DNA from: Macquaria australasica
Lineage: Eukaryota; Chordata; Actinopteri; Centrarchiformes; Percichthyidae
Length of the DNA: 64,000 bases
Reading direction: 5' to 3'
Assembly: GCA_005408345.1 (NCBI GenBank)
Contig: SEMN01000016.1
Span: forward strand, 930,001-994,000
Made by a program: the position numbers and the translations under genes. Below are positions 45,501-61,000 of the stretch, one piece after another (position 1 is the stretch's first letter; every line of letters starts with the position of its first letter). The notes under the pieces were generated by a model. That model was not told where the DNA came from, searched no databases, and saw only the letters and a list, made by a program, of their open reading frames with translations.

Positions 45501-48500
45501 AAAATAAAACACAAAACTTAAAATATAAAGTTTTCTTTTCCTGTCCATGTGTCAAACCTGAGTTAACCTTCTTGCCTCTCTGTGAGCAGGTGCTCAGGGT
45601 TTGGAGCCAGAGGAGGCGGCCTCCCTCCATTCAGGTGCCCTGGACCTCCCATGGCAGGATGAGCTGTGCTGTGACTCACCTTCAACCCACCTCACTGCGG
45701 AGGGAGATGACACTCGCACAGCGGAGACGAACCGCTCTGAATCCAACCTCCCACACTATCCCCGCTGCATCTTCAGGAGCTCGACAGTCGAATCACATCC
45801 TCATGAGCCCTCTGCCGGTGAGAGTTTATTCACCACTCGTATCCAAAATGTTTCTTAACAAAGAAATGATCAGTGTAAATAGCAGTGTTTTTGAGTATTT
45901 GCCATGGTTGGAGATGCTCTCCATTCTGTGCAATTGAGAAATTGTTAATCAGCTTTTCAAGGCTTGTTGAGTTGCTCCTGTCCCGGTTGATAAGGACGCA
46001 AACTCTGGTCTCCTGCGTGAAAGTCAGACTTGCTACAGGGCCCATCCACCATCTTGACCTCCACACCTTTAATTTCTGCCTTGCTACATTTAGGGAACAC
46101 TAGTTCTTGCATTGGCACTGAACGTTGGAATTGGACGTAAACCTTAACGAATCATCCAATATCAACAGAATTACAAGGATACTGTGCTGGCTTTACATAC
46201 AACAATTTAAAGGGATCCTGTGGAACGTTTGACCACTAGTGGCGCTACAGAGCTACATTTTGATGAGTGGGTCCCAGTTTTGTTTGTGCTCTACTAGCAC
46301 ACACATGAGCCCGCAGATGACGTGATCCACATATCTGCTGAGGGGTTCACGCTGTTCGATGCTTGACTTCAGATAAGATGTGCAGGACAAACATCATTCT
46401 CTGTATGAAGGGAACATGAGCATAACTGTCCTTGTTTACAAGACAACATTCAAGTGATACACTTGTGATCCCAAGTAGCAACAGGGTGGCTGTACGGTGT
46501 GGCTCCTGCTCATCAGAACAAACAGCGGGTTTGGTGCGACAGAGCCTCATAATTCTGCCTGCAAAGATCAGCCTGACAGGCTCATTACACTTTAATGGCC
46601 TTTCCGCAGGCACCCCCCCCCCCCCGCCCAGGCTCCTCATGTGCTCATGTGTTGTGATCAATTCACAAGATAGTCTGGCTCACGAGGATTCCCTCTCATC
46701 ACTCAGCACAACAGAATCAAACCAGCTGTTTCTTGCCTCTTCTATTTATCTAGGAAATTGTTCAGCACCGCTGTTTTCCAGCAAGAAGAGAAAGTGCGAA
46801 GGTTGTTGAGTTTAAAAAGCAAATGGGGGCCAGTTCAAGTGAGTCATAATTATAAAATGATCTCTTGATATTGTCAGTGCGGAGGTGAAGATGGAGGTGA
46901 GGAGGATTTGTTTGTTTGCATTGATCTGTTTGGCACTGTGACACATCCAAATCAATGGTGATTAGCTTAGACCTTCCAGCTTTATGTCTAAGCAACGACG
47001 ATTAAACAGAGAATTTAAAGGGTCGCGCTGTGCCTCTTTACTGCTTTATGAGGCCTTTTGACAGAGGAGTGTGATTCAGCTCCAGGATCCCTGCCCTGAG
47101 TATGTTAAGAGCTGTTAGTCATAGTTATTTTATTCACATCTTTCCTTGCTGTCAGCACCAACAACATCTTCAAGACAGCTGTGGGTTAGTGACTGCAGAA
47201 GGCTGAGACTGAACAAATAAACACTTACTGGCCAGTCCTCTGTAGATAATGAGTATGTAACGTGCAAAAATGTACTTGTATACTCAATTTCTCCTTTAAA
47301 TATATGACAATATAAACCTTATGTATGTGAAATTAATGTGGCAGACAGAGGAAATGTGGTGGGTGGGATGTGGTTGTAAATTGTACCTGACTGAAAGAAA
47401 ACATTTGGCACATTTGGTAGACATTTCATGTCACGCATGAATAGCCAATTGAGTGTGCATGACAAATTATTAATTTCAAAACTATTTAAGGGTTCAAAAG
47501 CTCACTATAACAGCTAAAAACCCTTATATAAAAACTCCAACTGAAATGACATTAAAATACTTAGCTCAGTGCTCAGCTGCAGCACATTAAACAGCATGTA
47601 AACGTACCTGCAAATGTCACTTCGGTCCGGTTAGATGCTGGTGTGGCCCTTACTCGCCAATACCACTAACATCACGCTGTCTGCCCATAACATGTAGCTA
47701 CAGGACAAGTTTGTTTACTTTGTCTCTTATTCCATACAGTGTAACACCGACACTCTGGCAGCTTATCCGCTGCTGTCAATCAAACACAGACACTGACAAG
47801 CTTCTCCAGCTGGCTGAGGCAAAAAGGAGCATTTCCCAAATACCTTTTTTCTTTCTTTTAATAATAAAAACTATTAACAGTACATTTAAAAAAACATGTT
47901 GACATTATTTTTTATTACAAAAAAAGGTAGACTAAATGTGATTTCAGTTGGACTTTAAATGCTCTGTTTTAAAAGGCTCTGTTGGTCCACCGCTGTGGTC
48001 CAGACTGAAATATCTCCACAACTTTTGAATGGACTGCCATGACATTTGGTACAGACATTCATGTCCCTTTCAGGTTGAATTAAAGCAACTTTGGTGGTTA
48101 ACTTAACTTCTCCTCTAGCTCCATCATCAGGTCAAAATCTTAATTTGTCCAATCATCTTCCATCATCCTCAGCTTTACTTCATGTCTAGCGCTAATGAGC
48201 GCAAATGTTAGCATGCTAACATGCTAAATTAAGACAGTGAAACAACATTACACTTGCTAAACATCAGCATGTTAGCATGCCGAGTGCTACGTACAGCCTC
48301 ACAGATCGGCTAGCATGGCTGTAGGCCTTGTTGCACTCAAGATTTTTTTTCCAATCTTATTCTGATTCATTTTTCAAAACATATTTATAAACCGCTAACT
48401 TCACCATTAATGATTTAACTCACTGTAACAATGTGTCCCAAGCTAAGACCCTTCATGACTAAACTGCCAGGCCGGGCCCCTCTCACTATATTGCTGCTTG

Positions 48501-49022
48501 CAGCTATAATATTTCATAGCAGAGGCTTAGTTCTCAGAATATTATTAAGTCAGGCCGATTTCTCAGAAGCCTTTATTAGGAGGTCACAGTCAACTGGTGT
48601 AAAAGATGGCACTGATGGCTCTACTAACATGCAAGTGTAATTTCTTGTCAGGCACCTGTTTGGACATACTGTGCAGAATTGAAGAACAGTGGGAAAATTT
48701 AACTTGTGACCTTCAGTCTCCTCCATCAACCACGCTGGATGCTGGTCTTATGGCAGTCAGCTTGCAACGTCTGTTGTGAGTATGAAGCTGCACCCTTTTA
48801 TTATTTTGTTGTTGTTCCTGTCCTGTTTTTTCCAGAGTGTGTGAATGAGTCTCTGTGTGTGTGTGTGTGTGTGTGTGTGTTTGATCTGAACCCTTCCTGA
48901 CTGCTCAGTGGGGGGTTAAGTATGTGTGTTTACTTTGATCAGCAGAGGGGAAGCTGCGTGATATCACACCGGCTCCGGGCTTTTATTGTGGCAGGAACAA
49001 AGAGCCCAATTCACCACTGATC

Positions 49023-49063
<41 letters not shown>

Positions 49064-52000
49064 GTGCAGCTCTTACACTGTTACACACGTACACTGTTCT
49101 GAAATGTTTGCTGTAAATGTAAACAAAATGTGACAAAATGGTTTCACCTCAAGGTCCATTTATTAGCTGTTTCATGTCACACAGTCTTCATCAGCAGATA
49201 AAGTTGCCCAGTTGTCATGGAATTGCAAATATTTGAATTTCCTTTTTTTTTTTTTTTCAGCACTTCAAAGACTTCTCATTCATGCTAATGAAGTTAATGT
49301 CATATGATCAAAAGCTCCATAACAGCTAATGAAGATTGTGATTCATATATATTCCAACAACAACAAAAAAAGATTAAACTCTGAAAGATATTTTGAAACA
49401 GTCAAACTTTATAGGTTTAAATGTGTGTGGAAAAGCATCAGCATAATGGTTAACAAGTCTGACGTTTCTGCTAAAATTGTCTTAATTGGTCTTGTTTTGA
49501 TTACATGTTACAGTACAGAAAATTCAATCTCACTTCATAATAATTCAACAAACTGAAAAAACACAATCATTTATATAACATGTCGTCTCTGTCTTTTTGC
49601 TACTTTTTGGACATTCAATGATATTTAGTTTTGATTACGTGTTTTAAATTCATCGTATTTTGCTACACTGTTCATCCACATACTAAAGTATTTTTTCGTG
49701 TCCGTTTCCCAGGTCCCAGGAAGAGGTGAACGACGGGAATACTGCATCGGATAATCCTGTTGTCTGTGAAGCGGAGGATTCCTTCATGTGTTCGGTTGCT
49801 CTTGACGCTACAACAACCTTTGTCACCGCGGTAACCGTCAGCATCTCCGACGCCGTAGCTCCACCAGTTCTACTCAGAATTCCTGCCCGACCTGGTAAGA
49901 GAGGGACTTTGTTTTGTTTTATATATTAGTAACACATTTTGCTTTCCCATATTTTAAGATAGAGACGGATTCATTCCATTTAAGTGAAAACAACTAATAA
50001 ACTTCAGTCCCACAGGATCAAAGAGCAAAGGGCTTCTTTCTACACTCTTAATTTTGTTTCAGTTAGAGGAAGAGGAAGACTCAATCGTGGCAGAGATACC
50101 AGTTTTCTCTGCTCACTATAGCCGCTGCAGTTGATAATGTAATGTAGCGTTGGAGAAGGGTTTGAGATTCTTGTTTTCACTTAACTGGAAAACTCTTGCT
50201 CTGCTGTAGCTAGAGTTATGGCTGTGCTGTAAGCGTTGCATTTTGGGAAAAACTAATACTTAGTAATTACTGGCTGGAGTACAGTACAGGTTAATGAGGC
50301 AAGCTGAGGGAAAGATCGTTCAGCAAAAATGCTAATTTTGCTTAATCTACTATGAAATTATAATTTATATTTATTTGCCTTAGTTGTCATTCCTCCCAAG
50401 TTATTGCATCTAGAGGTAGGACAGATGTAAAACTGTATGATAGAAAGTCACTCATTACTTCCTACTATGGGATATTTTATATTAGGAGTTTATATATACG
50501 CTGTAATTATTAAATTCATTACCTTGCAGCCCATAAACTTACATTGATCTGTGAAGCATTACTGAACTATTTATTAATTATTTACAAATCATAAACTCTT
50601 TGTAAGGTATGCCCTTACTAGACAGTGGTACTGAGAAAAGTTTAAAGTTTTTTTCTCAAGTAGAACAATTATTCCAAACCCCATTTGGAAATCTGAAGCT
50701 TTTAAATGTGAAGACATTTAATATACATTCTGGTATCTTCAAGTGTTTAAGTGTGACCTCACGTATCTGTTTCTTACTTACTACACTATTTTAAATGCAT
50801 TATGGTAAGTCATCAAAAAAAGCAAGTTCCCGGCATTCACTTTTTTTTTCAAAGTCATTCATTTACTGGCATTAGAGCCGTAAGAATAAATTCAGCCATG
50901 TATGAAGATGATGCAGAGCTCCTCAATGTTTAAAACACCAGAGTTTTTCAACGTCCAGCTTCAAAGTGATTCATCTGGACAGATAAGGAGAAAGAGTTTT
51001 ATTCAGTTGTGAATGGTAGACATGACCAGAATATCTGAGAGCAGCTGGGCCATGGCCTGAGCCGTGTCTGTGTGTGTGTGTAGGTGTGTATTTGTGCACC
51101 CACATCCATTGTGAGATCTCCACAGTGACAGACGAGGACGTTTCATGCTGTGTTTGTTTAACCAGACCTTTTGGTAAAACTGACAGAGCAGAACAGAAAC
51201 TGAATATTTTCTTCACTCATCAGCTTCATCATTTTCCTCCTGTTTATGTTACAGCATTGTTAGCAAAGCCTTCATCCTCCTAAATTAGTATTTTTCTGCT
51301 CTTGAAACAAAGCTTCCATCATTTTTTTCCTGTGAAAATCCAACCTTTGGATGGAGTGTAAGGATATTCCAGTACTGTCAGTGGTGGTCCTCAATGTTTT
51401 GTCACCCCAGGCGACACACTCACCTTTATAAAAAAAAATAAGTTTTGTGACATTTAAAATAGTTTGAGTTCTTTGCTTGTATGTCCACATTTTTCGCACA
51501 CAGTAAATATCTGAACAGGCACGGATACAGGAGACATTTTGAGCCTGAATAATGTCTGTTAATTAACAGTATGGCTGCAACTGACAATTATTTGCATCAT
51601 CAATTAATCAGCCAATTATTTTCTCGATAAATTGTTTGGTCTACAGAACAAAATAAAATAGTGAAAATCACAATATCCTAGAGCACAAGGTGATGTTGTC
51701 AAATGTCTTGTTTTGTCTGACCAACAGTCCAAAACCACAAATATTAAATTTACAGCAATTTAAGATCAAGAAAAGTAGCAAATTCTCACATTTGAGAACC
51801 TGGAACCATCAAATGTTTGGTATATTGTCTTGAAAAATGACTTACACGATTAATCCATTATAAAAACAGTTCATCATTGTTGCTGCTGTAATTAATAGTG
51901 CAAAGCAACAAAAGCTAATATTCATGGATTTGGCACTTCTGTTTTTGTTTTTGTTCTATTTTCGATAAACACGCTCTGAGTTGTGGAACTACAGTTCCCA

Positions 52001-55000
52001 TCATGCTTTAGGGGATACAAGCAGGATGTGTAATGTTGCCATGGAGACAGTGAGCTAGCTGTGGGCTACACCTTGAGCCCTGTTTTTTTTTTTTTAGGCC
52101 AATATTTGTTTACAGATTGGCAAACTTGAATGAAGAGTTATGCTTAATTATCTATTAACAGTTCCTGTTAGCTCTGTAACCATGGAAACAGACAACAATC
52201 ACTGAACACTGTGTATTCAGATTTAACTAGGCACTGGTGCACTATACTATGAACCACCACTGAGTGCTGTTCAGTTGGATGGCACTTGATGTGAACAGTC
52301 ATTTGTTATTATGTTAGCAAAGTAATCAATGTTGCTTCTCCTTGAGTTACATGTTCAGAGGAGAGTTAAAAGCCCTTGTTTTTCCCTGATGTGAGCTTAG
52401 TCTGGAAAATAACTTGTTGGGCTCTTACTCACAATGTTGAGTAATCTCTTCCCTCCCAGAGGGCATCTTTGTGGTTTTATGAGACTCAATTATCTCTTTC
52501 TCTATTTGTCATAATTGAGTGACAAATACAGATCACTATCTGGGCTGCTACGCTTGGTTCAGTGCAGTGAATGACAGTAAATATAAGTCTGGGTCCACGC
52601 CTCTGAAATTCACCTGAAATGGTCATTCAGTCTAAATATTAAGCAGCTCAATGTAGTGCACAGAAAAAATTCCCAGCTACATGCTTTGATTAACAATGTA
52701 CTCATTGGCATTTAAGCGCATTAGCTTCCTATGTAAAGACCAAAAGACGAAGTGAATTTGTTGTTTACGCCAAGCGGAGAAATTCAATTATATTCTGTCT
52801 ATATTTTTCATTAACTCTGAACTCAATGTTCATTTATTTCATTTCATTATTTGATAATCCTGGCATAAGGACTAGAAGAGTATTGACCTTCATTGCACGG
52901 AGATAAGAGTAATTACAGTAGATGCCACCTTTAGATGTACAGTGCAGTTATGTCATATTTAATCAATAACTACCCCAGTTATAAATGCTAAGAAATAATA
53001 TATAGCGGGGAATAATAAGTGATCTTAAGGCTGCACAGTGGATCTTTTAAATCCCTTAAAGATGCAAACTCAGATATTGTAATTTTGAGAGCCATATGGC
53101 AAAAATGATCTTCTGATTTTATGTACAGTTATTGTAATGATCCATAGGATTTGGTAACCTTTGATAGGATGTGAATTGATATTAAAACAGGATCAAAGTG
53201 GCGTTACGACTGAGTAATTTGTCTGATGTCTATTGATTCTTCTATGGGAAAAAAGCGCTGTATACATGTTTTTGAGACGATCTGTTGTTTTTCTACAGTG
53301 AAACCAAGTCCTCCAGTCAACCTGTCACACATCCAGACCATTGAGGCAGAACTGATTTTACACTGGGACGACCCATCGGACTTTGATACTGGTCCGCTGA
53401 GATACGAGGTCCGATACTCCTCCAACACCACTCATCCAGCCTGGCAGGTAACACTAAGCTGCTCCCGCTGGGAGTCATGTGATCTGAAAATATCGGTATA
53501 ATAAGGAAACCTTTTATAAAGGGTTTGTAAACTGTAATTATTGGCTTTATTGGTGGTTATAGATCAGTTATAAACTATTAATAAGAGCAATATTTGGGTT
53601 TCCGGGTTATTAAAAAAATCCCTTTGCCTTGTGTTTATCCTTTTCTGTTTGGTAATGATGCTTTAATACTGCACAGGTGGACAATCCATTAATAAGTTTC
53701 TAATTTCTAGTCTGATGCTTAATGTTAATAAGTTGTTATTAAATGGATTTTGGTCCAAGTGAGTGGATTTTTTTAAACCCAAACGTTCTTAATAATGGCT
53801 TATAATCAATCTATAAAGCAATTTTAACCACTAGTTAGAACTTATAAACCCTTAATAAAGGGTGCCTTATTAGAAAGTGGTACCAAAATGTCCCAATCTA
53901 TTTTTAACAAAACAGTTCGCCTCAGTGAGGAGCTTCATGCTTTCATTTGGTTTCAAACAGGAATTATTATGCAGATTATGCTTGAAAAGGAGAAGTGGAA
54001 ATATACTGTCAGGTGTTAAAGAACAGCTGCTATACAGGCACTTACAAGTTATGCCATGAGTAAGTCACACAAACACACACACTTACTGTATTTGCCTTTC
54101 ACTGCAGCAGTGCTGCTTTTATGCAGCACAAATTTCCACTGACAAGACATTGTGTTTATTCAGTGCTTGCTCACTGTCAGTTGGGGTGTTAATAGCCTAT
54201 TCAACAGGGCACTCAGTGTTCAGCAGTGGATCAGAAGCTCCATGATTCATCCAGGCGCAAGACTTCAGACCCACTGTTTAAGACTCCTATAGATGGATAA
54301 ATAAAATATGGTTTCAGTGATTCTCTTAATATCTTTTCCATAAATTTGGGTGTTAAAGTCAACCTTGGTATAAAGTTAAGTCAAGTTTATTTATACAGCC
54401 CAATATCACAAATCATACATTTTCCTCAAGGGGGTTTTACAAACTGTACAGCATACGACACCCTCTGTCTTTAAACCCTCGATTCGGATAACTTAAAACT
54501 TCCCCAAGAAAACTTTAATGGGGAAAAAATGGGAGAAACCTCAGAAAGAGCAACAGAGGATGGATCCCTCTCCCAGGACGGACAGACACAGTATATGTCG
54601 ATGTGTACAGAATATACAAACATAGTAAAATGACAGTATGGACAATCAGGATGACAGACTATACACATATGAAAAATTGATCCAGGAGGACATCGAGCCA
54701 ACGGTCTCCTCTCCACCATGTACCTTTGGGCTCATGTACAAAATGGTCATAGGATAAAATTTCAATTTGTTTTCAACATTTGGTTAAAAAACATAACAAA
54801 CTGTCTACCACAGAGTCAGTTATTGACACATGAAAAAGGCTTTCAAGGAGAACTGCCAGAGTTTGCAGGTGTCGACACACACCACGTCCAATTCTGGCTG
54901 TAGCCTGGTTGTGTGTTTTGGTAACAATTACAGTTGATGAGACACCGAAAAGCAGCCACAGTCATGTTGTGATGGTGCATTTAATTTAGTCATCATTCAC

Positions 55001-58000
55001 TTAAGAACACGCCCATCTACTATCCTGTCAGTTTGATTTGTGTGTGTGTGTGTGCGCGCTTGTCTCTGCTGTCTCCAGGTGGTGTCTGCTCCTGGAGAGC
55101 CCAGGTCGTCTCTGGATCTGAAGCCCAGGCTAAACTACACCACCCAGGTTCGCTGCTCCAGCCTGGACAAGCTTCCAGTGTGGAGCGACTGGAGTGAACC
55201 TCACCACATCTACCTGGACAGTAAGAACCATTCCTTTCCAACTGTTTATAAAGAAACAGATAAAGAGAGACATACAAGAAGATATTTTTGTTCTTTTTAA
55301 AGAGTGAAAGGTTTTTGCAGATGTTTTTTTTCGCGCTGTAATGTGAATGTGTCGCTCAGTACAACCCTGCACTGTTTATTGGAATTGTTTGAAAATCTCT
55401 GTAGAGCCGCAGTATTCGACAAGGGGTCTGTGACTTTTCTTGGAAGAACTGCAGGGGGTTCATTGAATTTAGCAGAAAATAACCGACATAGAAATTGTGG
55501 TGTTTTTTTTAGACATACTAGCAGCATGGCTCTAGAGGTGGCAATGTCCACCGGTCGGTCGGTCCACCACTTTGGTCCAGACTGAAATATCTATTGATCT
55601 GATATAACTATTGGATGGATTGCCATGAAATTCATTTATGACCAAACACCTGCAAAACTAACGACATTCCGCATCAGCCTCAGCTGTACTTTGTGTTTAG
55701 TGTTAAAATGTTAACATGCTAAACTGCAGCCCAACAGTTCATCAAGCATGGCTTGTTTGGTTTAATAGTTTTAAATAAATTATATTTACATCCTGCAGTT
55801 TGGGTGCAGGATTAAAGAGAAAGAAAAAAAAAAAACCCACAAACCTTGAAAATATTCAGAGGACTTCCTGTGTCAATAGAGACTAAATCAAAGGTCTAAA
55901 GTACACTTTGTTGTTGTGACAGCAATTCAAGGTTGTTTGCTGCTCTTTTAGTCAGAAAATCAGTGAGATGCACTATAAATGATTGCAGACTGATATTTGT
56001 TAAATAGCTATTAGCCATTTTACAAACACAAATCTGGAGACAAAATCAAAAAGGAAAAAAAAAAAAACTCACTGCTGCCGTTTTGAAACTCGATTGTTAA
56101 CTGTGCTGTTTCAGAACTGCAACAGCTGAACTGAGAGATCATTTGGGTATTCGACGGCCCTAAAATCAGGGGGTGAAGTTATATAATTCCCCTCTATTTG
56201 CAATGAACTTGGCTTGCTAACACTGTTACTTTCTCAGAGAGGTCCAGCAGGCGAGGATTCATCACTGACTGTGGTAGATTCAAACACTGACTTCAATTAT
56301 CTCGCAGGTAGATTTAATGTCAATGCTAAATTATTAAAACGAGTCTAGCTCATTAGCCCAAGCTATTAACGAAGAACTCATTCCAGTATGGTCAGCGTCA
56401 ACAGACTCTGAATCAGAGGTCGTTCTCGAGGTTAGTGACCAGCGGCAGATCATACAGTGAGACAGATTGGCTTGAAAAAAAAAGAAAATGTCAGAAGCAG
56501 CAAATCTGTTAAAAAGGGCTGAACATGAAGCAACCATCCATGTGCACACTTCTTAACAGTCGTTTGTAAAATGATGAAACTGAGAATTGAGAAGCGAGAT
56601 TTGTTGGCACAGTCTAAAGGATCCTTTTAACACCATCAGAAACTATAAATTGTTCATGTCGGCTGGTTGTTATTTTGTGCTCTGCAGCATCAGACTGCTA
56701 ATTAAAATGTTAACGACAGCCCTGAGGGCTTTAAACAACACAACAGACCGTTTGAGTCTTGTATCCGGCAGTGCTTTGTGTCGTCATAATAAGGGTCTGT
56801 GTGCATTTTTAACCATTTTGTGTGTGTATATATATATGTACTGTATGTGTTGCTGTTTCCAGAGGGTTGGTTGCTCTTCTATTCTGCATCACATCAGGAA
56901 ACTTGACCCTGGTGCAAAAATGTGTGCGTGTCATGGGGTTAAAAGTTTGTGAGACTCAACTACTCTGAGTCATCTCACTGAAATGAGCCACATAAGCTTT
57001 GATGATGACGGCAAGTCTTCCAAAAACAGTAATAGAAAAGTAAATGAAATGAAAGCTTTGGGAGAAGGTAAAATAATATACTTTTGGAAAGTTTCTTAAT
57101 GTGTATCTGGAGTAAAATGCAGCAAAAAACAACAACAACAATAACAACAGGTAATTCAAGGACACATGTTCCCCCAACACACAGTATTCACAAAGTTTGA
57201 ACAATTGAGTCATGAAGTTGATTTGAAAGTTTTCTTTTATTGAGCTGTTCGCTTATGAGTCACATTTCTTTTGATTTTGCTGGCAGCACACAGATGTCTT
57301 GGCTTGCTGCATCTGAGGAGGTGGTTAGATAACGGCCCTCACACTCAACCCGTTTCAGACCACGTGACAAACAAAAAAATGAAATGTTTGCAAAATTCCT
57401 GAAAAGGTTTTAATTCTTTTGTGAAAACCTACATGTAAACTATGGATGAATGAGAGTGAGTGGGGCGTTCATTCAACGGATGGTTTTGTTTTATTCTTCT
57501 TTAAAACTTTTGGTATTCATTTAGCTTTTTGTCCTGTCTTGAAAGTGCTTTGTATTTAAAAAAAAAAAAAAAACTGTTGTTGTTGTGTGTGTGTGCAGCG
57601 GTGAGCTACATCCCTGAGAAGGTGGTGGCGCGGCCGGGGGAGAACGTAACAGTGTATTGTGTGTTCAATGATCACAACATCAACGCCAGCGCGGCCATGT
57701 GGATGCTCAACTTCCAACAGCAGCTTCACCGCAGCCAGTACCACCCAGTCAACCAGTGGGTAAGAAAAAAAACTCTTTCTGGCAACATTTCCAAAAAGTT
57801 AAATTACTTCCCTGTTTATTTTTACAGGGTTTGTACAAAGTCTGGAAAGTTTAAGATTTATGTTTTCATGGTTAGGAATATGCTTGAATTCGAATATAAT
57901 CTTTGAAAAATGCTTGATTTTCGACATAATCTGGTGTTTCATCATCTTCACAATCACTTATGTAAAACATTTAATTTGAAATGCCTCCTGGCATTTATAA

Positions 58001-61000
58001 TAACTATTTAGATGTGCTGAGAAGGCTTTGAGAGTCTGGAAATCTTTGGTTTAAGTGCTTGAATTTTACTCTTAAAAAGCTGTACGAACGCTGTTTTCAC
58101 TTCATAGATCTGACTTTTACTTTCCCAAAACAGGTGAGCCAGATCACAGTGCGTCCTTCAGAGACTCGGCTGTATGACCTGCTGCAGTGCACTCAGGAGT
58201 GGACCATCCCATACAGCCAGATCTATGTAGAAGGTGAGCTTTGTTAACAGCAAAAGCTAAACATTATGCAGTGGTAAAGACTATCACTGCTACTCTTACA
58301 TGTCCAATGAAAGAAGGACATCACTTATGTGCAGTTTAAGACTGCAATGAAAGTCAAACATCAACATTTCACCAAGGTGCCAGAAGTCCACGTCCCTTTA
58401 TTGTGTCAGTTTTCCGCTGCAGTGGACAAAGACAGGAAATAGAGTGGCTGGCAAAACAATGTGAACCAAAATAATCCCAGAGGCTATCTCAGGTGAAGCT
58501 AAACATTTCTCCCTGCGTGTTTCAGGAGCTTCCATCGATATCAGCTGCATAACCAACGGTGAAATTGACGCTATGGACTGTAGCTGGAAGAACACAGAGT
58601 GGACTAAACCCAAATTCAGATCCAGGTAAAGCAGCGATTTACATTTTACAGTAGCTCATTTTAGCGTAGTGTAGTCGGATGTTTGCACAAGCATTGTTAA
58701 TGAAACCTTAAATCAAAGCTCAGAGTTACTGAACACAGTGTACCAGACAGCACATTTATTGAACAAACTCTGGAAATATTTGTGTCCAACCCTGCACAGA
58801 GTGGAGTGATATCTGAAGAGTAAACTATACTTCTGGACCTCAGAACAACAGAGAGTCTCTATACAAAAGAATGAAGCCCAAACCACAACAATGAAGACTG
58901 ACTGAATGATGTAATGTTTATGTACTGCAGAGGCCTCTTGTGCAACGCAACTTTGTACTTTGTAACTGACTCTTTACTCCAGTTCTCCTTCTCACCTACT
59001 TTTTCTCTAATTCTCCGTCTTTTAAATAGAGCGAAGCCACTGTTGATCAGATCAGGGAAAACTTCATTTATTTATTTAAAAAAAAACTTTTTCACGGCAG
59101 GTGGGCTGACCTGCCGTGCGATGTGATGGAGGAGAGGGAGAGAGCGGGTGAGAAAGTGGGGGAGATGGGGCCTGCTTGCCTGCAGGTCCACTTCAGGCAG
59201 AAAACCTGCACCATCCAGCCTCTGAGGATGAACTGCTACAAGCTGTGGCTGGAAGTGCCGTCCCAGCTGGGCCCTATCAGGTCTAAACCCGTCTACCTGT
59301 CTCCCATAGATCATGGTGAGCAAGGTGGATTCATGCGTGTGGAACATATCACGACTGAACAACAAAAAAATGACAGAAAGTTGGATTTAAAGATCCTTCC
59401 AGGCTTATATCAGTGCAATGAGCTGAAATGACTAATGCTTTTGTGCATATAGGTTTTGTTTAAGCAATTTTACAATATGTCAGTTGTTCACAATGCATTG
59501 ATTCAGGTCACTAAGAGCAACATGTTGATTGAATTTCTTGAAAAGGGCATCAAGGGAACTTTCTTGTCCATCAAAGGTGAATTGCTTATGTCCATGGAAG
59601 GTATCATTATTTCATGTGTTATGAGAGTCTTTATGTGTGATTTCAAAATAAAATAGCCTGTGGAAATATCTAAAGAATATTTATTTCCTCCTGTTTAATT
59701 GAGATATACTAGAAAGGCTGGACTATCTAAATGGCATTTTTAGACATTTTTATTTTATTAATCTTAATTAAATGTCAGGTTTTAAGGCAAATGAGTATTG
59801 AACTTCCAAGGAAACCATTGCTAGATTAAATACTCAGAAGAAATAGTAACCTTTAAATATTGAGGTTAAAGTAGTGATTACTATTGATCACAGAAGAACT
59901 GAAAAGGTCTAAATGGCATGACATAAGATTGTTCTTTGAATAAATAATTGCATGAGACATACTCACACTCTTCTCCCGTGCTATTTCCCCTGCAGTGAAA
60001 CCCCACACACCCACTAACGTGAAGGCAGTGAGCCGAAGCAGCGGGGTCCTGGTGGTCACGTGGGAACCTCCGTCTCTGCCAGTCGAGGGGCTCCAGTGCC
60101 AGTATCGGTACCTCTCGCCGTCCGCTGCGAGAGCCCAGCCAGAGTGGAAGGTGAGCTTGTCTGTTGGATTGTTTACCAACCACAGGCTTTGATAGAAAAG
60201 TCTGGCAAAGCGGTGGCACTATGGACGGCATTTCGCTGAACTTTATCGAAAACCAATTATTGCAGGAGGTAAATAGACGATGCCCTCCAGAACATTGCAA
60301 ACCTTCTAAAAACAATTTGCATGTAATTACTGGGTAAATAGGGAACAAGATGGTTACCACAGAGCACTTCCAACTCCCTACTGTTCATTCACTGACATTT
60401 CATTCTAAAAAAAGGACATGGTTTACATTTTATAACCTTTCCAAAATGCTCTTCTACCTGTAAATAAAGATGTTTATCTACCAAGAACCACAGGAACAAA
60501 CATATTAGAAGTCCCTCAGGTCCAGGACTCAGCTGGTAAATTAGTCTCATGCCTCCTTAAATGACGCAGGATGCTTTGACATGGACTCAACTGGTCGGGT
60601 TGACATGATCTCATACGCGAACATATTCCTGCCCTCTGATTGAAAACTTCTCTTGACAATTGGACACATGCCACCTCTTACCAACATTCACTCAAAATGA
60701 GGAGAAAGATGAGGAAATCATTTCCTCTCTTTGCTTGTGTAAAGTGGATAGATGGATGAAACAGATGTGTACTCCACAGATCAGAGATATTTTCCATTAA
60801 TTGTATCTTCCTTTATCTAAAATGAGCACTGAATGTCATGCCTGCAGGTCCAGAGTCCAGTGCGGGTGCCGTGGGCGGAGGTCGCAGTGTCGGACATGTG
60901 CCGGGTGTATGTGGTACAAGTACGCTGCATGCACGTAAACGGCACCGGCTACTGGAGCGAATGGAGCGAATCTGTCTACTCCACACCTCAAAACAGCAGA

